Position numbers and translations under genes: made by a program
Part shown: positions 16,468 to 25,843 of the stretch, piece after piece
How positions within the stretch are numbered: the first letter of the stretch is position 1
Layout: each line of letters starts with the position of its first letter
Notes under the pieces: model-generated
What the model was told of the DNA's origin: nothing
The model's database searches: none
Seen by the model: only the letters and a program-made list of their open reading frames with translations
Assembly (NCBI GenBank): GCA_003134375.1
Contig: PLAY01000182.1
Coordinates: 1-58,620, forward strand
Direction of reading: 5' to 3'
From: Limisphaerales bacterium
GTDB taxonomy: Bacteria; Verrucomicrobiota; Verrucomicrobiia; Limisphaerales; UBA11358
DNA length: 58,620 nt

Positions 16468-19400
16468 GCCAGGTGTTCCCCGGCGGCTAAAATGTCATTG
16501 GCGTCCAGATCAAATCCTGCGGCGCGTTCCACCAGCTTTTCAAACGGGTCTTGCACCGCAACCATGCGCGGCGCAGCAGACGCACAATCAAACACCGCGT
16601 AAAGCCAGTATTCTTCCCGCCGGTTTGCCGCCGCCGCCCATTCGTTTGTGCTGATATGGATGTTGCCCAGCCGCGCCCGGCCCTTGATTTCAATGCACCG
16701 CCGCTTGCCGTCGGGACGGTGGCTCAAAACATCAAACCCCGGCCAGGGCGAGTTCAAACCGGCCAGCAGGGACAATTCCGGCGAGTGAACGTCTTGCACC
16801 CGCGCCCCAAGCGCCCGTTCATGGGCCATCACCAGTTCCATCGCCACGCGCTCCACTTCGGCGTCGTAGCGCATACTCTCTTCGTCGTTCGCCGCCGGAC
16901 GCACCAAAACGTGCGCCAGAAATTCCACCGGCCCGACGCCAATCAGCGCCGGCTCGCGCAACACCGTTTGCTCCGCGTCCTGTGACCGTGCTTCCCACGC
17001 CCGCTGCAAATCCCGGATGCGTGCAATCTCGCGTTCCGCCGAGGGATGGCCGTCGTTCCGCCGCTTGCTCCACACCGTCCGCGACTGGACGAGTTCTTTT
17101 TGCTCGTAAAAAAATCCCTGCCGCAAAAATTCAATGCGCGAGGCGAGGTCCGCGTTCAGACGGTCGCGATGTTTCTGCGCAAACTCTTTCGCCACCGTCG
17201 CCACCATGAAGGCCCGCGCCTCCTCGATGCGGCCTTGGGCCGACACCGCCAGCCGTTGCGCGTCCAGCGGCAGCCCGCCTGTGCGCGGTTCCAGCAAAAG
17301 AAATTCCTCGATTGGCCGCACCGTCATCGTTCCGTCCTCATGCTGGCGCACGGCCACGAGGGATTGTTCCAGCACTTCGTCGCCCTTCAGCGCCGCCAGC
17401 GACGGATCAGCGCGGCGCAGAATCGTGACGGATGCTAGGTGCAGCAAATAAGAATGGTTCGAGGACGGGTCAACCACCACCGCGCCGCGCATAGCATGTG
17501 GCATCGCCGCAAAATTCACCAGTTCCCGGAGTTGGTCGAAAACCGGTTCGCCCGGATGAATCCACACCGGCCCGTCCACACCCCGTTCCGGGCGCGAAAA
17601 CGTGATGTCAAAATAGTCGCCGGTTTTGGCTTCCAGCATCGGCAGCAATGGATCAAGTGCCCGTGGCCGCGTCGGTATCAGCCGGAAACGATTTTCTTCC
17701 AGCGGCGACAGACGCAGATGCAGCAACGGCGAAGCATCCTGGACGAACTGCCGCACATATCCCGGCAGCAGTTGCGAATAAACTTCCGTCGCCATCTTCT
17801 CCTTCAGCGCCGGTAATTGTCGCGCCACGTCTCCACCGTCGCCGTAAAGCCGCCGTTCGCGTTCGGCAATGGCCACGACTTGCTCTTTCGTCAGTTGCCC
17901 GCCCAAGTCGAGCGCAAGCTGGTCCATGTCCTCACCATCCAGCGACCGGCGCATGTAATCAGTGATGCTCTTGCCCTCGAAAATGCGCCCGATGACATCA
18001 AACACCTTCTCGGATTTCAATTCCTTGCGGATGGCTTCCAGTTTATCCAGCAGTATTTTGACGACTTTGCCTTCGCGGGTCTTGCCCGCAATCAGGTTGA
18101 TGATGAACACTTCCGATTTTTTCTGGCCGTAACGGTGAATGCGGCCCATGCGTTGTTCCAGCCGCGCCGGATTCCATGGCACGTCATAATTCACCATCAC
18201 CCAGCAGAATTGCAGATTGATGCCTTCGCCGGCCGCATCCGTGCAAACCATGATGCGCGCCCCGCCATCCTCAATCGGCTTTTTGAAAAACGCGACCTGC
18301 TCACCGCGCTCGACGTAATTCATGCCGCCGTGGATGCTGGCGACTTGACCCGTGAAGCCCAGGCCGTCCAGCCGGCTTTTGAGATATGTCATCGTGTCCC
18401 GGTGCTCCGTGAACACCAGCAGCTTCTCATTGCGAAACCGCTTGTCCTCGATGATGCCGCGCAGTTTTTCAAACTTCGATTCGTGCCCAAGCTCTTGCAC
18501 CTTACGTGCCAGCACCAGCAGTTTCGCGACATGCTCTTTTTCGATTTCCAGATCGGCGATGGTGGTCGCGACAAAGCTGCCAAGGATTTCACCTTCGGAA
18601 CGCTCATTCTCCTCTTCGCCGTCGCGCTCTTGTTCCTCATCAGCGGTGCGACCTTCAAACGGATCGTCATCTTCGCGCAGCCGCTCCGCCTGTTTTGCGA
18701 GTTTCACCAAATCAATGCGCCCGGCCACCACGTCCTGAATCACGCCGTCCAGCTTTGCCAATCGCCGTTCCATCGAGCGCAGCAAGGCGTAGGTTGAACT
18801 CGCCATGCGCCGCTGAAAAACACCCAGCGCCAGTTGCGCCGCCGTCTTGTTCAGCATTTTAGCCCGGTTGTAAATGAACCGCAGATAATCCGTCGTCTGG
18901 TCGTAAAGTGCCTGTTCGCTCACCGGCCCTTGCGTCAGGTCGTAGGAAAAAGTGTCCGTCGTGCGGCGTGGATAAAGTGGCTTGCCTTCAAACGTCACCA
19001 TTTCCTCTTTGGTGCGGCGGATAAAAAACCGTTCACGGCTTTCGCGCGGCATCGCCTGAAATGCGTCAATGGTGCTGAAGGTTTGCGGGTCGAGCAGCTT
19101 CCACAGCGCGAAAAACGGATAATCTTTGCCCATGTGCGGCGTCGCCGTCAGCAGCAACAGATGCCGGGCGCTCCAGCCAAGATTCCATTCAGTCTGGCGA
19201 TTCGCCACGCCCGCCAGTGCCTCCGCTAGTTCATAACGTGCCGACCGTCGCACTGTGAAGTCTGGGTCTTGCCGCGCCGAAAGTTTGTGCGCCTCGTCAA
19301 AGACCACGAGGTCGTAAGGCATCACACCGGCTTCCGCCAGCCGCAGGAATGCCCGCTCGCCGCGCAACGTGTCCACGGAGCAGATGACATGGTCGCAGTT

Positions 19401-20027
19401 CGGGCCGGTGGAAAAGGGGTTGCTGTTTCGCGCCGCGAGATCCGCGCCGGTCACGACGGCAAATTCCATTCCAAACAATTCGCGTAATTCGTTCTGCCAG
19501 TTGCCGACCAACCCAGCCGGCGGCACGATGAGGATGCGCTGGATCAAACGACGAGCCAGCATCTCGCGAATGTAAAGCCCGGTCATGATGGTTTTGCCCG
19601 CGCCCGCGTCGTCGGCCAGCAGGAAGCGGAGGCGCGGTTGCTTGAGCATGTGCTCATAAACGGCAATCCGTTGGTGAGGCAGGGCATCAATCTTGGAAAC
19701 TTCCGTAGCGAACGCCGGATTTGCCAGATGCCCGAACGCCAGCCGTTCACCTTCCACCATCGCCCGAACGGCCAACCCATCGCCCATGAAGTCCACCGCT
19801 TGCGGCTGAACCGGCCTGCCCGTCCGCATATTATTCTCCGACTTTTCGCCAATCACATCCAAGAACTTCTCCCAAAACATCGGCGAAGGCTCGACGCGCC
19901 CCTTTTCCCAGCGCGAAATCGTGACATTCGTCATCCCCAGCCGCTTCGCAAGTTCACCTTGCGTCCACCCCCGCGCCCGCCGCTTGGTTTTGACTAAATC
20001 CCCATAATTGTTTGGAACATCGGCCAT
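16464..20027 (-). CDS. XRE-HTH / SNF2 helicase / DUF3883 fusion (DISARM DrmD-like)
   Basis: 1187 residues. An XRE-type helix-turn-helix occupies about residues 8-60 (GWTQGELAKRLGMTNVTISR). An SNF2 ATPase core follows, with Walker A DDAGAGKTI at about 139-147, DEAH at 244-247 and, further on, NLQFCWVMVNYDVPWNPARL with the motif VI-like EQRMGRIHRYGQ. The C-terminal 100 residues carry RCIEIKGRA and NEWAAAANRREEYWLY, typical of DUF3883. SNF2-DUF3883 proteins occur in class 1 DISARM and in DUF1156/DUF499 clusters and presumably remodel or translocate on incoming DNA. The fused repressor domain is unusual and, with the palindrome over its own promoter, suggests autoregulation. The first gene of its operon. 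Confidence 0.85.
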   Translation of the reverse strand: MADVPNNYGDLVKTKRRARGWTQGELAKRLGMTNVTISRWEKGRVEPSPMFWEKFLDVIGEKSENNMRTGRPVQPQAVDFMGDGLAVRAMVEGERLAFGHLANPAFATEVSKIDALPHQRIAVYEHMLKQPRLRFLLADDAGAGKTIMTGLYIREMLARRLIQRILIVPPAGLVGNWQNELRELFGMEFAVVTGADLAARNSNPFSTGPNCDHVICSVDTLRGERAFLRLAEAGVMPYDLVVFDEAHKLSARQDPDFTVRRSARYELAEALAGVANRQTEWNLGWSARHLLLLTATPHMGKDYPFFALWKLLDPQTFSTIDAFQAMPRESRERFFIRRTKEEMVTFEGKPLYPRRTTDTFSYDLTQGPVSEQALYDQTTDYLRFIYNRAKMLNKTAAQLALGVFQRRMASSTYALLRSMERRLAKLDGVIQDVVAGRIDLVKLAKQAERLREDDDPFEGRTADEEQERDGEEENERSEGEILGSFVATTIADLEIEKEHVAKLLVLARKVQELGHESKFEKLRGIIEDKRFRNEKLLVFTEHRDTMTYLKSRLDGLGFTGQVASIHGGMNYVERGEQVAFFKKPIEDGGARIMVCTDAAGEGINLQFCWVMVNYDVPWNPARLEQRMGRIHRYGQKKSEVFIINLIAGKTREGKVVKILLDKLEAIRKELKSEKVFDVIGRIFEGKSITDYMRRSLDGEDMDQLALDLGGQLTKEQVVAIAERERRLYGDGGDVARQLPALKEKMATEVYSQLLPGYVRQFVQDASPLLHLRLSPLEENRFRLIPTRPRALDPLLPMLEAKTGDYFDITFSRPERGVDGPVWIHPGEPVFDQLRELVNFAAMPHAMRGAVVVDPSSNHSYLLHLASVTILRRADPSLAALKGDEVLEQSLVAVRQHEDGTMTVRPIEEFLLLEPRTGGLPLDAQRLAVSAQGRIEEARAFMVATVAKEFAQKHRDRLNADLASRIEFLRQGFFYEQKELVQSRTVWSKRRNDGHPSAEREIARIRDLQRAWEARSQDAEQTVLREPALIGVGPVEFLAHVLVRPAANDEESMRYDAEVERVAMELVMAHERALGARVQDVHSPELSLLAGLNSPWPGFDVLSHRPDGKRRCIEIKGRARLGNIHISTNEWAAAANRREEYWLYAVFDCASAAPRMVAVQDPFEKLVERAAGFDLDANDILAAGEHLA

Positions 20028-20030
20028 TGG

Positions 20031-20095
20031 AGTTACAATTTAACACAGGTTAAAATCACTTGTCAAGCGGCAAGAGACATGATATGCTAAAAACA
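20031..20095. promoter_or_regulatory. divergent back-to-back promoters, both near-leaderless
   Basis: Rightward: TTGTCA (20060-20065), 17 bases, TATGCT (20083-20088), predicting transcription start at about 20095, the first base of the TIR gene ATG. Leftward: TTGACA (complement of 20061-20066), 17 bases, TTAAAT (complement of 20038-20043), predicting a start near 20031, about 4 bases before the helicase ATG. The two -35 boxes share one overlapping near-palindrome. Neither ATG has a Shine-Dalgarno sequence, which agrees with leaderless mRNAs. Confidence 0.65.
20039..20054. promoter_or_regulatory. operator-like inverted repeat TTTAAC-N4-GTTAAA
   Basis: A perfect 6-bp inverted repeat with a 4-base spacer lies over the -10 box of the leftward promoter and about 6 bases from the shared -35 region. 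It is the expected size for an XRE dimer site, and the leftward gene encodes an XRE domain, so autorepression with possible co-control of the Pycsar genes is inferred. Confidence 0.6.
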
Positions 20096-21024
20096 TGTCT
20101 GCATCAATTTTAGCCAGATTTCAAGGCACACACGGTCGCCGGCGCCTTATCGAAGCCCTGCGTCTCCAACAAATTGTCGCAGATCAAGAAACCTTGGCTT
20201 CACAACTGGCCAACGCAACCCGGCTGGTGGCTTTCGATCCCAAAACCCGTAGCAATGTCGTCATTCGTCAGGGGGCTTTGGACTCCGATATATTCCTGAT
20301 CGTGAGCGGTCGCGTCTCTGTGCAAGTCAACGGGCGTGAGATTGCTATTCGCAGCTCCGGCCAGCATGTCGGGGAAATGGCCCTCATCGATCCCCGGGCC
20401 GTTCGCAGCGCTACCGTCATTGCGACCGAGCCCTCGGTCCTGGCGAAAATCACAGAGCCGGACTTCTCAAGGCTCGCCAGAAAATATCCTCAGCTCTGGC
20501 GTCGCTTGGCGATTGAACTCGCCGACCGCCTCCGTCAGCGGGCCAGATTCCACACGCCTCCCAATGAGAAACCCCGGGTCTTCATCGGCTCTTCCGTGGA
20601 AAACCTACCCATTGCCCAGCAGATCCAAACCGGCTTGGCCCACGACCGCATGCTGGTCCAGGTTTGGACTGACGGCGTTTTTCGTGCCGCCACCGGCACC
20701 ATGGACAACCTGTTCAGGGCTGTCAGCAGTTCCGATTTCGCCGTTCTGGTTTTGGCTCCCGAAGACACCGTTATCAGTCGTAAGAAAAAAAGTTTCGCCC
20801 CACGGGACAATTGCGTCTTCGAACTCGGCCTCTTCATGGGCGCACTCGGTGGCGACCGGGTTTTCATCGTGAAGCAGCGTGGCGCCAATATCAAAACGCC
20901 CACCGACCTTTTGGGAATCACGCCAGCCGAGTATGCCGCTGGAGACGCAGCCACTCTCGCGGCTCGCATCGCCCCGGTCTGCAACGAAATCCGCCAAGCT
21001 GTCCATCGGCTTGGTCCCAAATGA
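20095..21024 (+). CDS. pycTIR: Pycsar effector: cyclic-nucleotide-binding domain fused to TIR
   Basis: 309 residues. Residues about 40-150 form a cNMP-binding domain with the phosphate-binding cassette GEMALIDPRAVRSATV. From about residue 161, RVFIGSSVENLPIAQQIQ, FAVLVLAPEDT and CVFELGLFMGALGG define a TIR-like domain of the CAP12 type, with the catalytic Glu expected in the FELG segment. In Pycsar defence the cyclase makes cCMP or cUMP on infection, which switches on an NADase TIR effector and halts the cell. The cyclase gene follows after 9 bases. The start coincides with the predicted transcription start, so this mRNA is probably leaderless. Confidence 0.85.
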   Translation: MSASILARFQGTHGRRRLIEALRLQQIVADQETLASQLANATRLVAFDPKTRSNVVIRQGALDSDIFLIVSGRVSVQVNGREIAIRSSGQHVGEMALIDPRAVRSATVIATEPSVLAKITEPDFSRLARKYPQLWRRLAIELADRLRQRARFHTPPNEKPRVFIGSSVENLPIAQQIQTGLAHDRMLVQVWTDGVFRAATGTMDNLFRAVSSSDFAVLVLAPEDTVISRKKKSFAPRDNCVFELGLFMGALGGDRVFIVKQRGANIKTPTDLLGITPAEYAAGDAATLAARIAPVCNEIRQAVHRLGPK

Positions 21025-21033
21025 GAATATTGT

Positions 21034-21738
21034 ATGAGCCTGACCGCCGACATATCAGCCGAGGTTGACGAAATTTTTAAGACCCAATGGACCGCCCGCG
21101 ACGGCGACAAAGTGCCCGAACCCGAAGATATCCAACTTGGCAACCATGCCGTCCGCTTGGATGGAACAGTCCTTTACGCCGACCTCGCAGACTCGACAAT
21201 CATGGTCAATTCAAAACCGGATTGGTATGCAGCGGAGGTCTACAAATCTTACCTCATCTCCGCCTGCCAAATAATCCGTGAGAATGGCGGCGAAATCACC
21301 GCCTTCGACGGTGACCGCGTCATGGCGGTTTATTTGGGTGACTACAAAAACACCTCGGCAGCAAAGACGGCCCTCCAGATCAATTACGTCGTCTCGCAAA
21401 TCATTAACCCCAAACTCAAAGCCCGGTATCCAGAACATAGTTACCAAATCCGTCAGGTCGTCGGCATTGACACGAGCAAACTCTACGTCGCCCGCACTGG
21501 CATTCGCGGCTCGAACGATCTGGTCTGGGTGGGCCGTGCCGCCAACTACGCCGCAAAACTTTCCTCAATCAATGAAGTTGGCTACTCTTCCTACATCACC
21601 CAAGATGTGTTCAAAATGCTCCACAAATCAGCCAAATTTGGAAACAACGGCACCGGAAATCTAATGTGGGAGCCGCGCCAATCGGATAATGTCTCAGTTT
21701 CTATCCACCGCTCCAATTGGACGTGGAATCCAGGTTGA
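21034..21738 (+). CDS. pycC: Pycsar class III nucleotidyl cyclase
   Basis: 234 residues with class III cyclase landmarks: the first metal site in LYADLADSTIM (about residues 47-57), the second in AFDGDRVMAVYLG (about 88-100) and the conserved segment RGSNDLVWVGRAANYAAKLS. Pairing with the cNMP-binding TIR gene identifies it as the pyrimidine cyclase of a Pycsar system. Whether the product is cCMP or cUMP cannot be read safely from the sequence. The gene is followed after 33 bases by the PLD gene, so the Pycsar and PLD modules may share a transcript. Confidence 0.85.
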   Translation: MSLTADISAEVDEIFKTQWTARDGDKVPEPEDIQLGNHAVRLDGTVLYADLADSTIMVNSKPDWYAAEVYKSYLISACQIIRENGGEITAFDGDRVMAVYLGDYKNTSAAKTALQINYVVSQIINPKLKARYPEHSYQIRQVVGIDTSKLYVARTGIRGSNDLVWVGRAANYAAKLSSINEVGYSSYITQDVFKMLHKSAKFGNNGTGNLMWEPRQSDNVSVSIHRSNWTWNPG

Positions 21739-21771
21739 ACCGCCAGGAGCGCTTGATCTATTTGCCATTCT

Positions 21772-24180
21772 ATGCAGGTCATCGAGTCCATCAAATTGCG
21801 CGAGGTGTTGGAACTTGTTTCCAAGCCGCGTTACATCTTGGGCACGACCTACACGCTAAGCCTCGCCTTTTTTGAGTCTGCCATCATCCCTGAGTTCAAC
21901 CGCGAACGGCTCAAGTCCTGCCTCATCATCTCCGACTCGCTGGGTTACCACAACGCTCTGACGGAAGCCACCGCGCTTCAGGGCGCGGCTCAGGATTACA
22001 TGGTCGTGCGTGCCCCCATCTCCGGCAGTTTCCATCCCAAAGTCTGGCTCGTAGTCGGGGATATCGAGGCCGTCCTCCTCACTGGCAGCGGGAATCTGAC
22101 CCAGGCCGGCTTCATGACGAATGCGGAACTTTTCGATGCTGTTCGCATCACCTCGGATTCCCCGCCGTCGCCAGCGTTGCTTGCCGATGTTCGTTCATTC
22201 ATCACCGGCTTGGCCGGCATGTGGCACCCGGAAGATCAACAGGAACTTCTCTGCGTTGAAACTCTCACCAACATCGAACAGGCGCTGGCCGGATTGGCAG
22301 TGGCCACACATCACGAACCCAATGGCGTTCGCTTTCTCCATTCTTTCCAAGGCCCACTCCTTGAGCAAATGCCCGCCATTCCGGATGCAAAGGAACTGTA
22401 TGTCGCCGCGCCGTATTTCGGGGACAGCCTCCAAGGCGTGGACTTGCTCACCGCGCGTTACCCCGCCGCCAAACTCCACCTTTATCCGGCAGTGCATTCC
22501 GGACAGGCAACCAATATTCCATTGGCACAGTTGAAGAAGTCATACTCCAAGGCACATGTCTCGCCACTGTCAATTCCAGGAAAAAAAGGGGCTCTCGCTC
22601 ACCTAAAGCTCTATGGCTTGGCCCTCGCCGATGACACCGCCCGGCTATACTGCACCAGTGCCAATTGCACGCAGGCCGCCTGGCAAGGACCTAACGTTGA
22701 GGCCGGTCTCTTGCGCACTGTGCCTCTCGCCGACTTGCCCCGCTACTTTGCCTCCGCCACCGACAAGTTGCCAGCCGGACGCTTGGAACTGCATCAATCC
22801 CAGAACGACAAGGATACCCTCCATTGCTGGGCGGTGGATACCGGCGCCGGTCTGGACCTGCTCATGTCGAGCGATCATCAGACGCGTCTGCCATTAAGTG
22901 ATGTCCGGTTCACTGTTCGCGCCGGCAGTTCTATCGCCACCTGCGACAAAAGTTCCCTGTTTCAAATGAGCTGCCGCGCTCACATTCCTTGGACCGCATT
23001 TGAAGGTTGGCAGCGTCGTCGTAAAGTGGCCATCTGTCTGGAATTTCAAGCGCGGGATGTGCTCGGTAAAGCCGTTCGCACGATTTGCCTCGTCGAAAAC
23101 CGGATGCTGCTCAGTGCCGACCCGATTCACCGCAGTGCGTGGCGCGGCGCACTCGCTCTGCTCGACGCTGAGGGAGCGCCCGAGTTGGGTGACATCGCCG
23201 CCATTTTTTCTCTGGCCGCTGACATGTTCGACGGAAACCTGATCCGACTCCCCGAGGTCAAGATTCCCGCCGGTCAGCCGCGCCTTAAACCAGATGATAA
23301 GGTCGAGCCACCCGCCATCGCAATCTGGCCTCCGCAACCCGATGCTCACGAGTTGCGGAAACAAATCGGCTCATCAGCGCATGGGCAATTGCAATGGTTT
23401 CAAAACATTCTCAAGTCTCTGCTCCAAAGTGACGCGCATTCCAACAACCGTGACCTGACGGAGCAAGGGCACGTTCACCTTCCCGACGACGAGCAGGATG
23501 CCCCGGAAAGGGGCAGGCGCACGGCGGCGAAAACGGTCACCGACACGGACAGCTTGGATCGCGCGGCGAAGACGGCGAAGCGCATTTGGGATCACGCCTT
23601 CAAGGATTATTCGCGGCTCCGCGATAAACTGATACCCCTATGTCCGACTCCCGACAAAGCGCCTAACATTTGGCCCGTCTCTATTTTCGTTTTCCTCTCC
23701 ACGATGGCGGTGTTTCAGGCTGCCAGACGCATGGCCCCCAACCTTTCCCTGGGCATCACCGCGGAGATTTTGTGCGACGATTTTCTCCGGGCCATGTTCA
23801 ATTTCCGCCGTCAGCCCGAGGATTACTGCCGCCCAAAGGGTTTTCGCTACACAAGCGATGAGAAATTTCCTCCACTTGCCAATGACTTGCATTTTAATTT
23901 CAAGCTTCTACCTCACCCGGACCTTGCGACCGTTATCCTCGCCCTGATGATAGATAGGCGGCAGCGTGAACCAGTGCTATATGGCGTGCCTTCGGCCAAG
24001 AACCACCAGTTGGATTTGGTTTGCGGCCCGCAGTTTGTTGCTGCTGCCGACACGCTCGAAGCCTGTCGGCGAATTTGGAGAAGGTATCTGTGTGACCCGA
24101 AGCGCAAGGTCATTGATGCCTCTTTTGAGAAGGATTTTGCCGCGCTGTTTCATCTCAATTCCGGGGGGACGCCACCATGA
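21772..24180 (+). CDS. phospholipase D-fold protein (probable nuclease)
   Basis: 802 residues with two degenerate HKD motifs in the first 310: HPK at 88-90 followed by TGSGNLTQAGF (about 104-114), and HLK at 277-279 followed by TSANCTQAAW (about 295-304). These pair to form one PLD active site, and in defence systems such as DISARM (DrmC) PLD proteins are putative nucleases. The remaining 490 residues are unassigned. The stop overlaps the next start (ATGA). It lies close to the SNF2/DUF1156/DUF499 module, where PLD proteins are often found, so it may be a part of that system encoded on the other strand. Confidence 0.8.
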   Translation: MQVIESIKLREVLELVSKPRYILGTTYTLSLAFFESAIIPEFNRERLKSCLIISDSLGYHNALTEATALQGAAQDYMVVRAPISGSFHPKVWLVVGDIEAVLLTGSGNLTQAGFMTNAELFDAVRITSDSPPSPALLADVRSFITGLAGMWHPEDQQELLCVETLTNIEQALAGLAVATHHEPNGVRFLHSFQGPLLEQMPAIPDAKELYVAAPYFGDSLQGVDLLTARYPAAKLHLYPAVHSGQATNIPLAQLKKSYSKAHVSPLSIPGKKGALAHLKLYGLALADDTARLYCTSANCTQAAWQGPNVEAGLLRTVPLADLPRYFASATDKLPAGRLELHQSQNDKDTLHCWAVDTGAGLDLLMSSDHQTRLPLSDVRFTVRAGSSIATCDKSSLFQMSCRAHIPWTAFEGWQRRRKVAICLEFQARDVLGKAVRTICLVENRMLLSADPIHRSAWRGALALLDAEGAPELGDIAAIFSLAADMFDGNLIRLPEVKIPAGQPRLKPDDKVEPPAIAIWPPQPDAHELRKQIGSSAHGQLQWFQNILKSLLQSDAHSNNRDLTEQGHVHLPDDEQDAPERGRRTAAKTVTDTDSLDRAAKTAKRIWDHAFKDYSRLRDKLIPLCPTPDKAPNIWPVSIFVFLSTMAVFQAARRMAPNLSLGITAEILCDDFLRAMFNFRRQPEDYCRPKGFRYTSDEKFPPLANDLHFNFKLLPHPDLATVILALMIDRRQREPVLYGVPSAKNHQLDLVCGPQFVAAADTLEACRRIWRRYLCDPKRKVIDASFEKDFAALFHLNSGGTPP

Positions 24181-25808
24181 AAGAATTGCCTGATAAACCG
24201 TTCACGACGGCAGATTTCTCCCTGCGGGGTGGTGGTATTGACTTTCTCGGCTTGCGCTGGGTTAACCTCACGATCGTCGGCCGGGATTTGATACCGGAAC
24301 TCAACAACGTCACCGAGGACATGGGAACATTTTTCCTCGGTGGGTGGATTCCGTGGAAATTTCATCAGCTCTGCGCCGGCGGCAGCGATTACACTGAAAA
24401 AAATTACAAATCCTTTCGTGAGAAGGTGGAAGTCGCCGTCTCGCTCACGCTCCGCGATGAATTGGACATTCCTCGGGATTGCGGTCAGGTTCGCAATCGC
24501 GTCGGCATTACCCAGAAAAACCCGCTCCCAGGCAAACTCAGTTTCAAAGACGCCAAACGCACCGGGCAAAACAGCCTCTACGCCGCCGCCATCTATGGCC
24601 CGTCCCTCCATGCGCTGGGACTGATTAAGACCTACCATTCGCAGGCTAGGGATGGAGCGAAATCCTTGGAAATTCCGATTCCGGGTGATGATGAGGATGC
24701 CCTCGCCATTATGAAAGGCGTTGACGCGAGCCTCAGCAAATCCGGCAGCTATCAGGCGCTCGCCTCCCTGGATTCATCGGAATTCAAAGCTAAGGATATC
24801 AGCAAGCTCGCTGCCAGTGGCCTCGACCCCGCCCGCTATCGCGCGCCTGCCTACGCCCCGCTCAAAGCCAGCTTCCGCCGCAAGCTCCTACCCGCTCAGC
24901 TCGACGATCCCGGTTACGCCCGGACACTTACCACACGGCTCATGCTCGCGACATTGAGCCAGCGCAGCCGGCTGACCACGGAACAAATTCGCAACGCCTG
25001 GTATACCGGCATGTTTGATGATGGAAAGCAGCTTCAAATCAAGGACCAGGAACTTGCTGACCATTGCCTGCGCTGGTCATGTTTCATGGCGCGCCAATAC
25101 CAGCGCTATGCCATCGAACTTCTGCTGTGGTGCTTCGAAGATGCGATCAAACAAGGAAATCGCTCCATCGAAGAAGTGATTGAATACTGGGAGCGCCGCT
25201 CCAAATCCGCCGGCTTGGATGGGAATGTCGCCTTTGAACAATTCACCCGTGAAAGTGCCGGGAAACTGCTAAAAAAGGATGACTTGGCAACGTCGCAAGC
25301 GTGGAATGATACAGTCCATGCCGGAGACAAAATTTTTGAATATGTGGATGACCCGCGCGGTGACAATGCCGTTATCAATGCTCTTCGCATGATTGCCGGG
25401 TGGTATTGGCGAATGTTGGTGCGCCAGCAGGAAGGCAAAACCAAGAACCTCCTCAGCCTCGGCGGCGCGGACCGCATGAGTATGAGTTGGTTTCTACAGT
25501 GGCTCACCGTCCGCAAAAAACTGTCCGTCCGCATCCTGCTGAAGGAAATATTCTCCAGCCTCATTTTCGCCCAACACATGCGCATCGCTCTCGCTCGCTT
25601 TGACGGCACAGCACAACGTCTGCGATTCCTCATCGGCGACAGTGGGATAGAAGCAACAATCAGTGCGCGCAGCGATCTCGGCGAACGTGACCTACCTTGG
25701 ATGCCCGACCGGCTCGACACACTTGCGGGGTTGTTATGTGATTGCGATGTCCTCGCTACAAAAAACGGAGCTTTCATACGTGGCCCAGCCGCCGGCGAAT
25801 TCAATTGA
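24177..25808 (+). CDS. uncharacterised 543-aa protein coupled to the PLD gene
   Basis: Not recognised. The start overlaps the stop of the PLD gene by 4 bases, so the two are translated together and probably work together. The protein is soluble with no P-loop, Cys cluster or membrane segment. The central part is basic and helical (YAPLKASFRRKLLPAQL) and later segments are Trp/Arg-rich helices (LRWSCFMARQYQRYAIELLL). It could be a structural or nucleic-acid-binding partner of the PLD nuclease. Confidence that it is a real gene is high, but the function is unknown. Confidence 0.8.
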   Translation: MKELPDKPFTTADFSLRGGGIDFLGLRWVNLTIVGRDLIPELNNVTEDMGTFFLGGWIPWKFHQLCAGGSDYTEKNYKSFREKVEVAVSLTLRDELDIPRDCGQVRNRVGITQKNPLPGKLSFKDAKRTGQNSLYAAAIYGPSLHALGLIKTYHSQARDGAKSLEIPIPGDDEDALAIMKGVDASLSKSGSYQALASLDSSEFKAKDISKLAASGLDPARYRAPAYAPLKASFRRKLLPAQLDDPGYARTLTTRLMLATLSQRSRLTTEQIRNAWYTGMFDDGKQLQIKDQELADHCLRWSCFMARQYQRYAIELLLWCFEDAIKQGNRSIEEVIEYWERRSKSAGLDGNVAFEQFTRESAGKLLKKDDLATSQAWNDTVHAGDKIFEYVDDPRGDNAVINALRMIAGWYWRMLVRQQEGKTKNLLSLGGADRMSMSWFLQWLTVRKKLSVRILLKEIFSSLIFAQHMRIALARFDGTAQRLRFLIGDSGIEATISARSDLGERDLPWMPDRLDTLAGLLCDCDVLATKNGAFIRGPAAGEFN

Positions 25809-25843
25809 TATGATCCATGCAAACACAAACGCCGATGCTTTGA

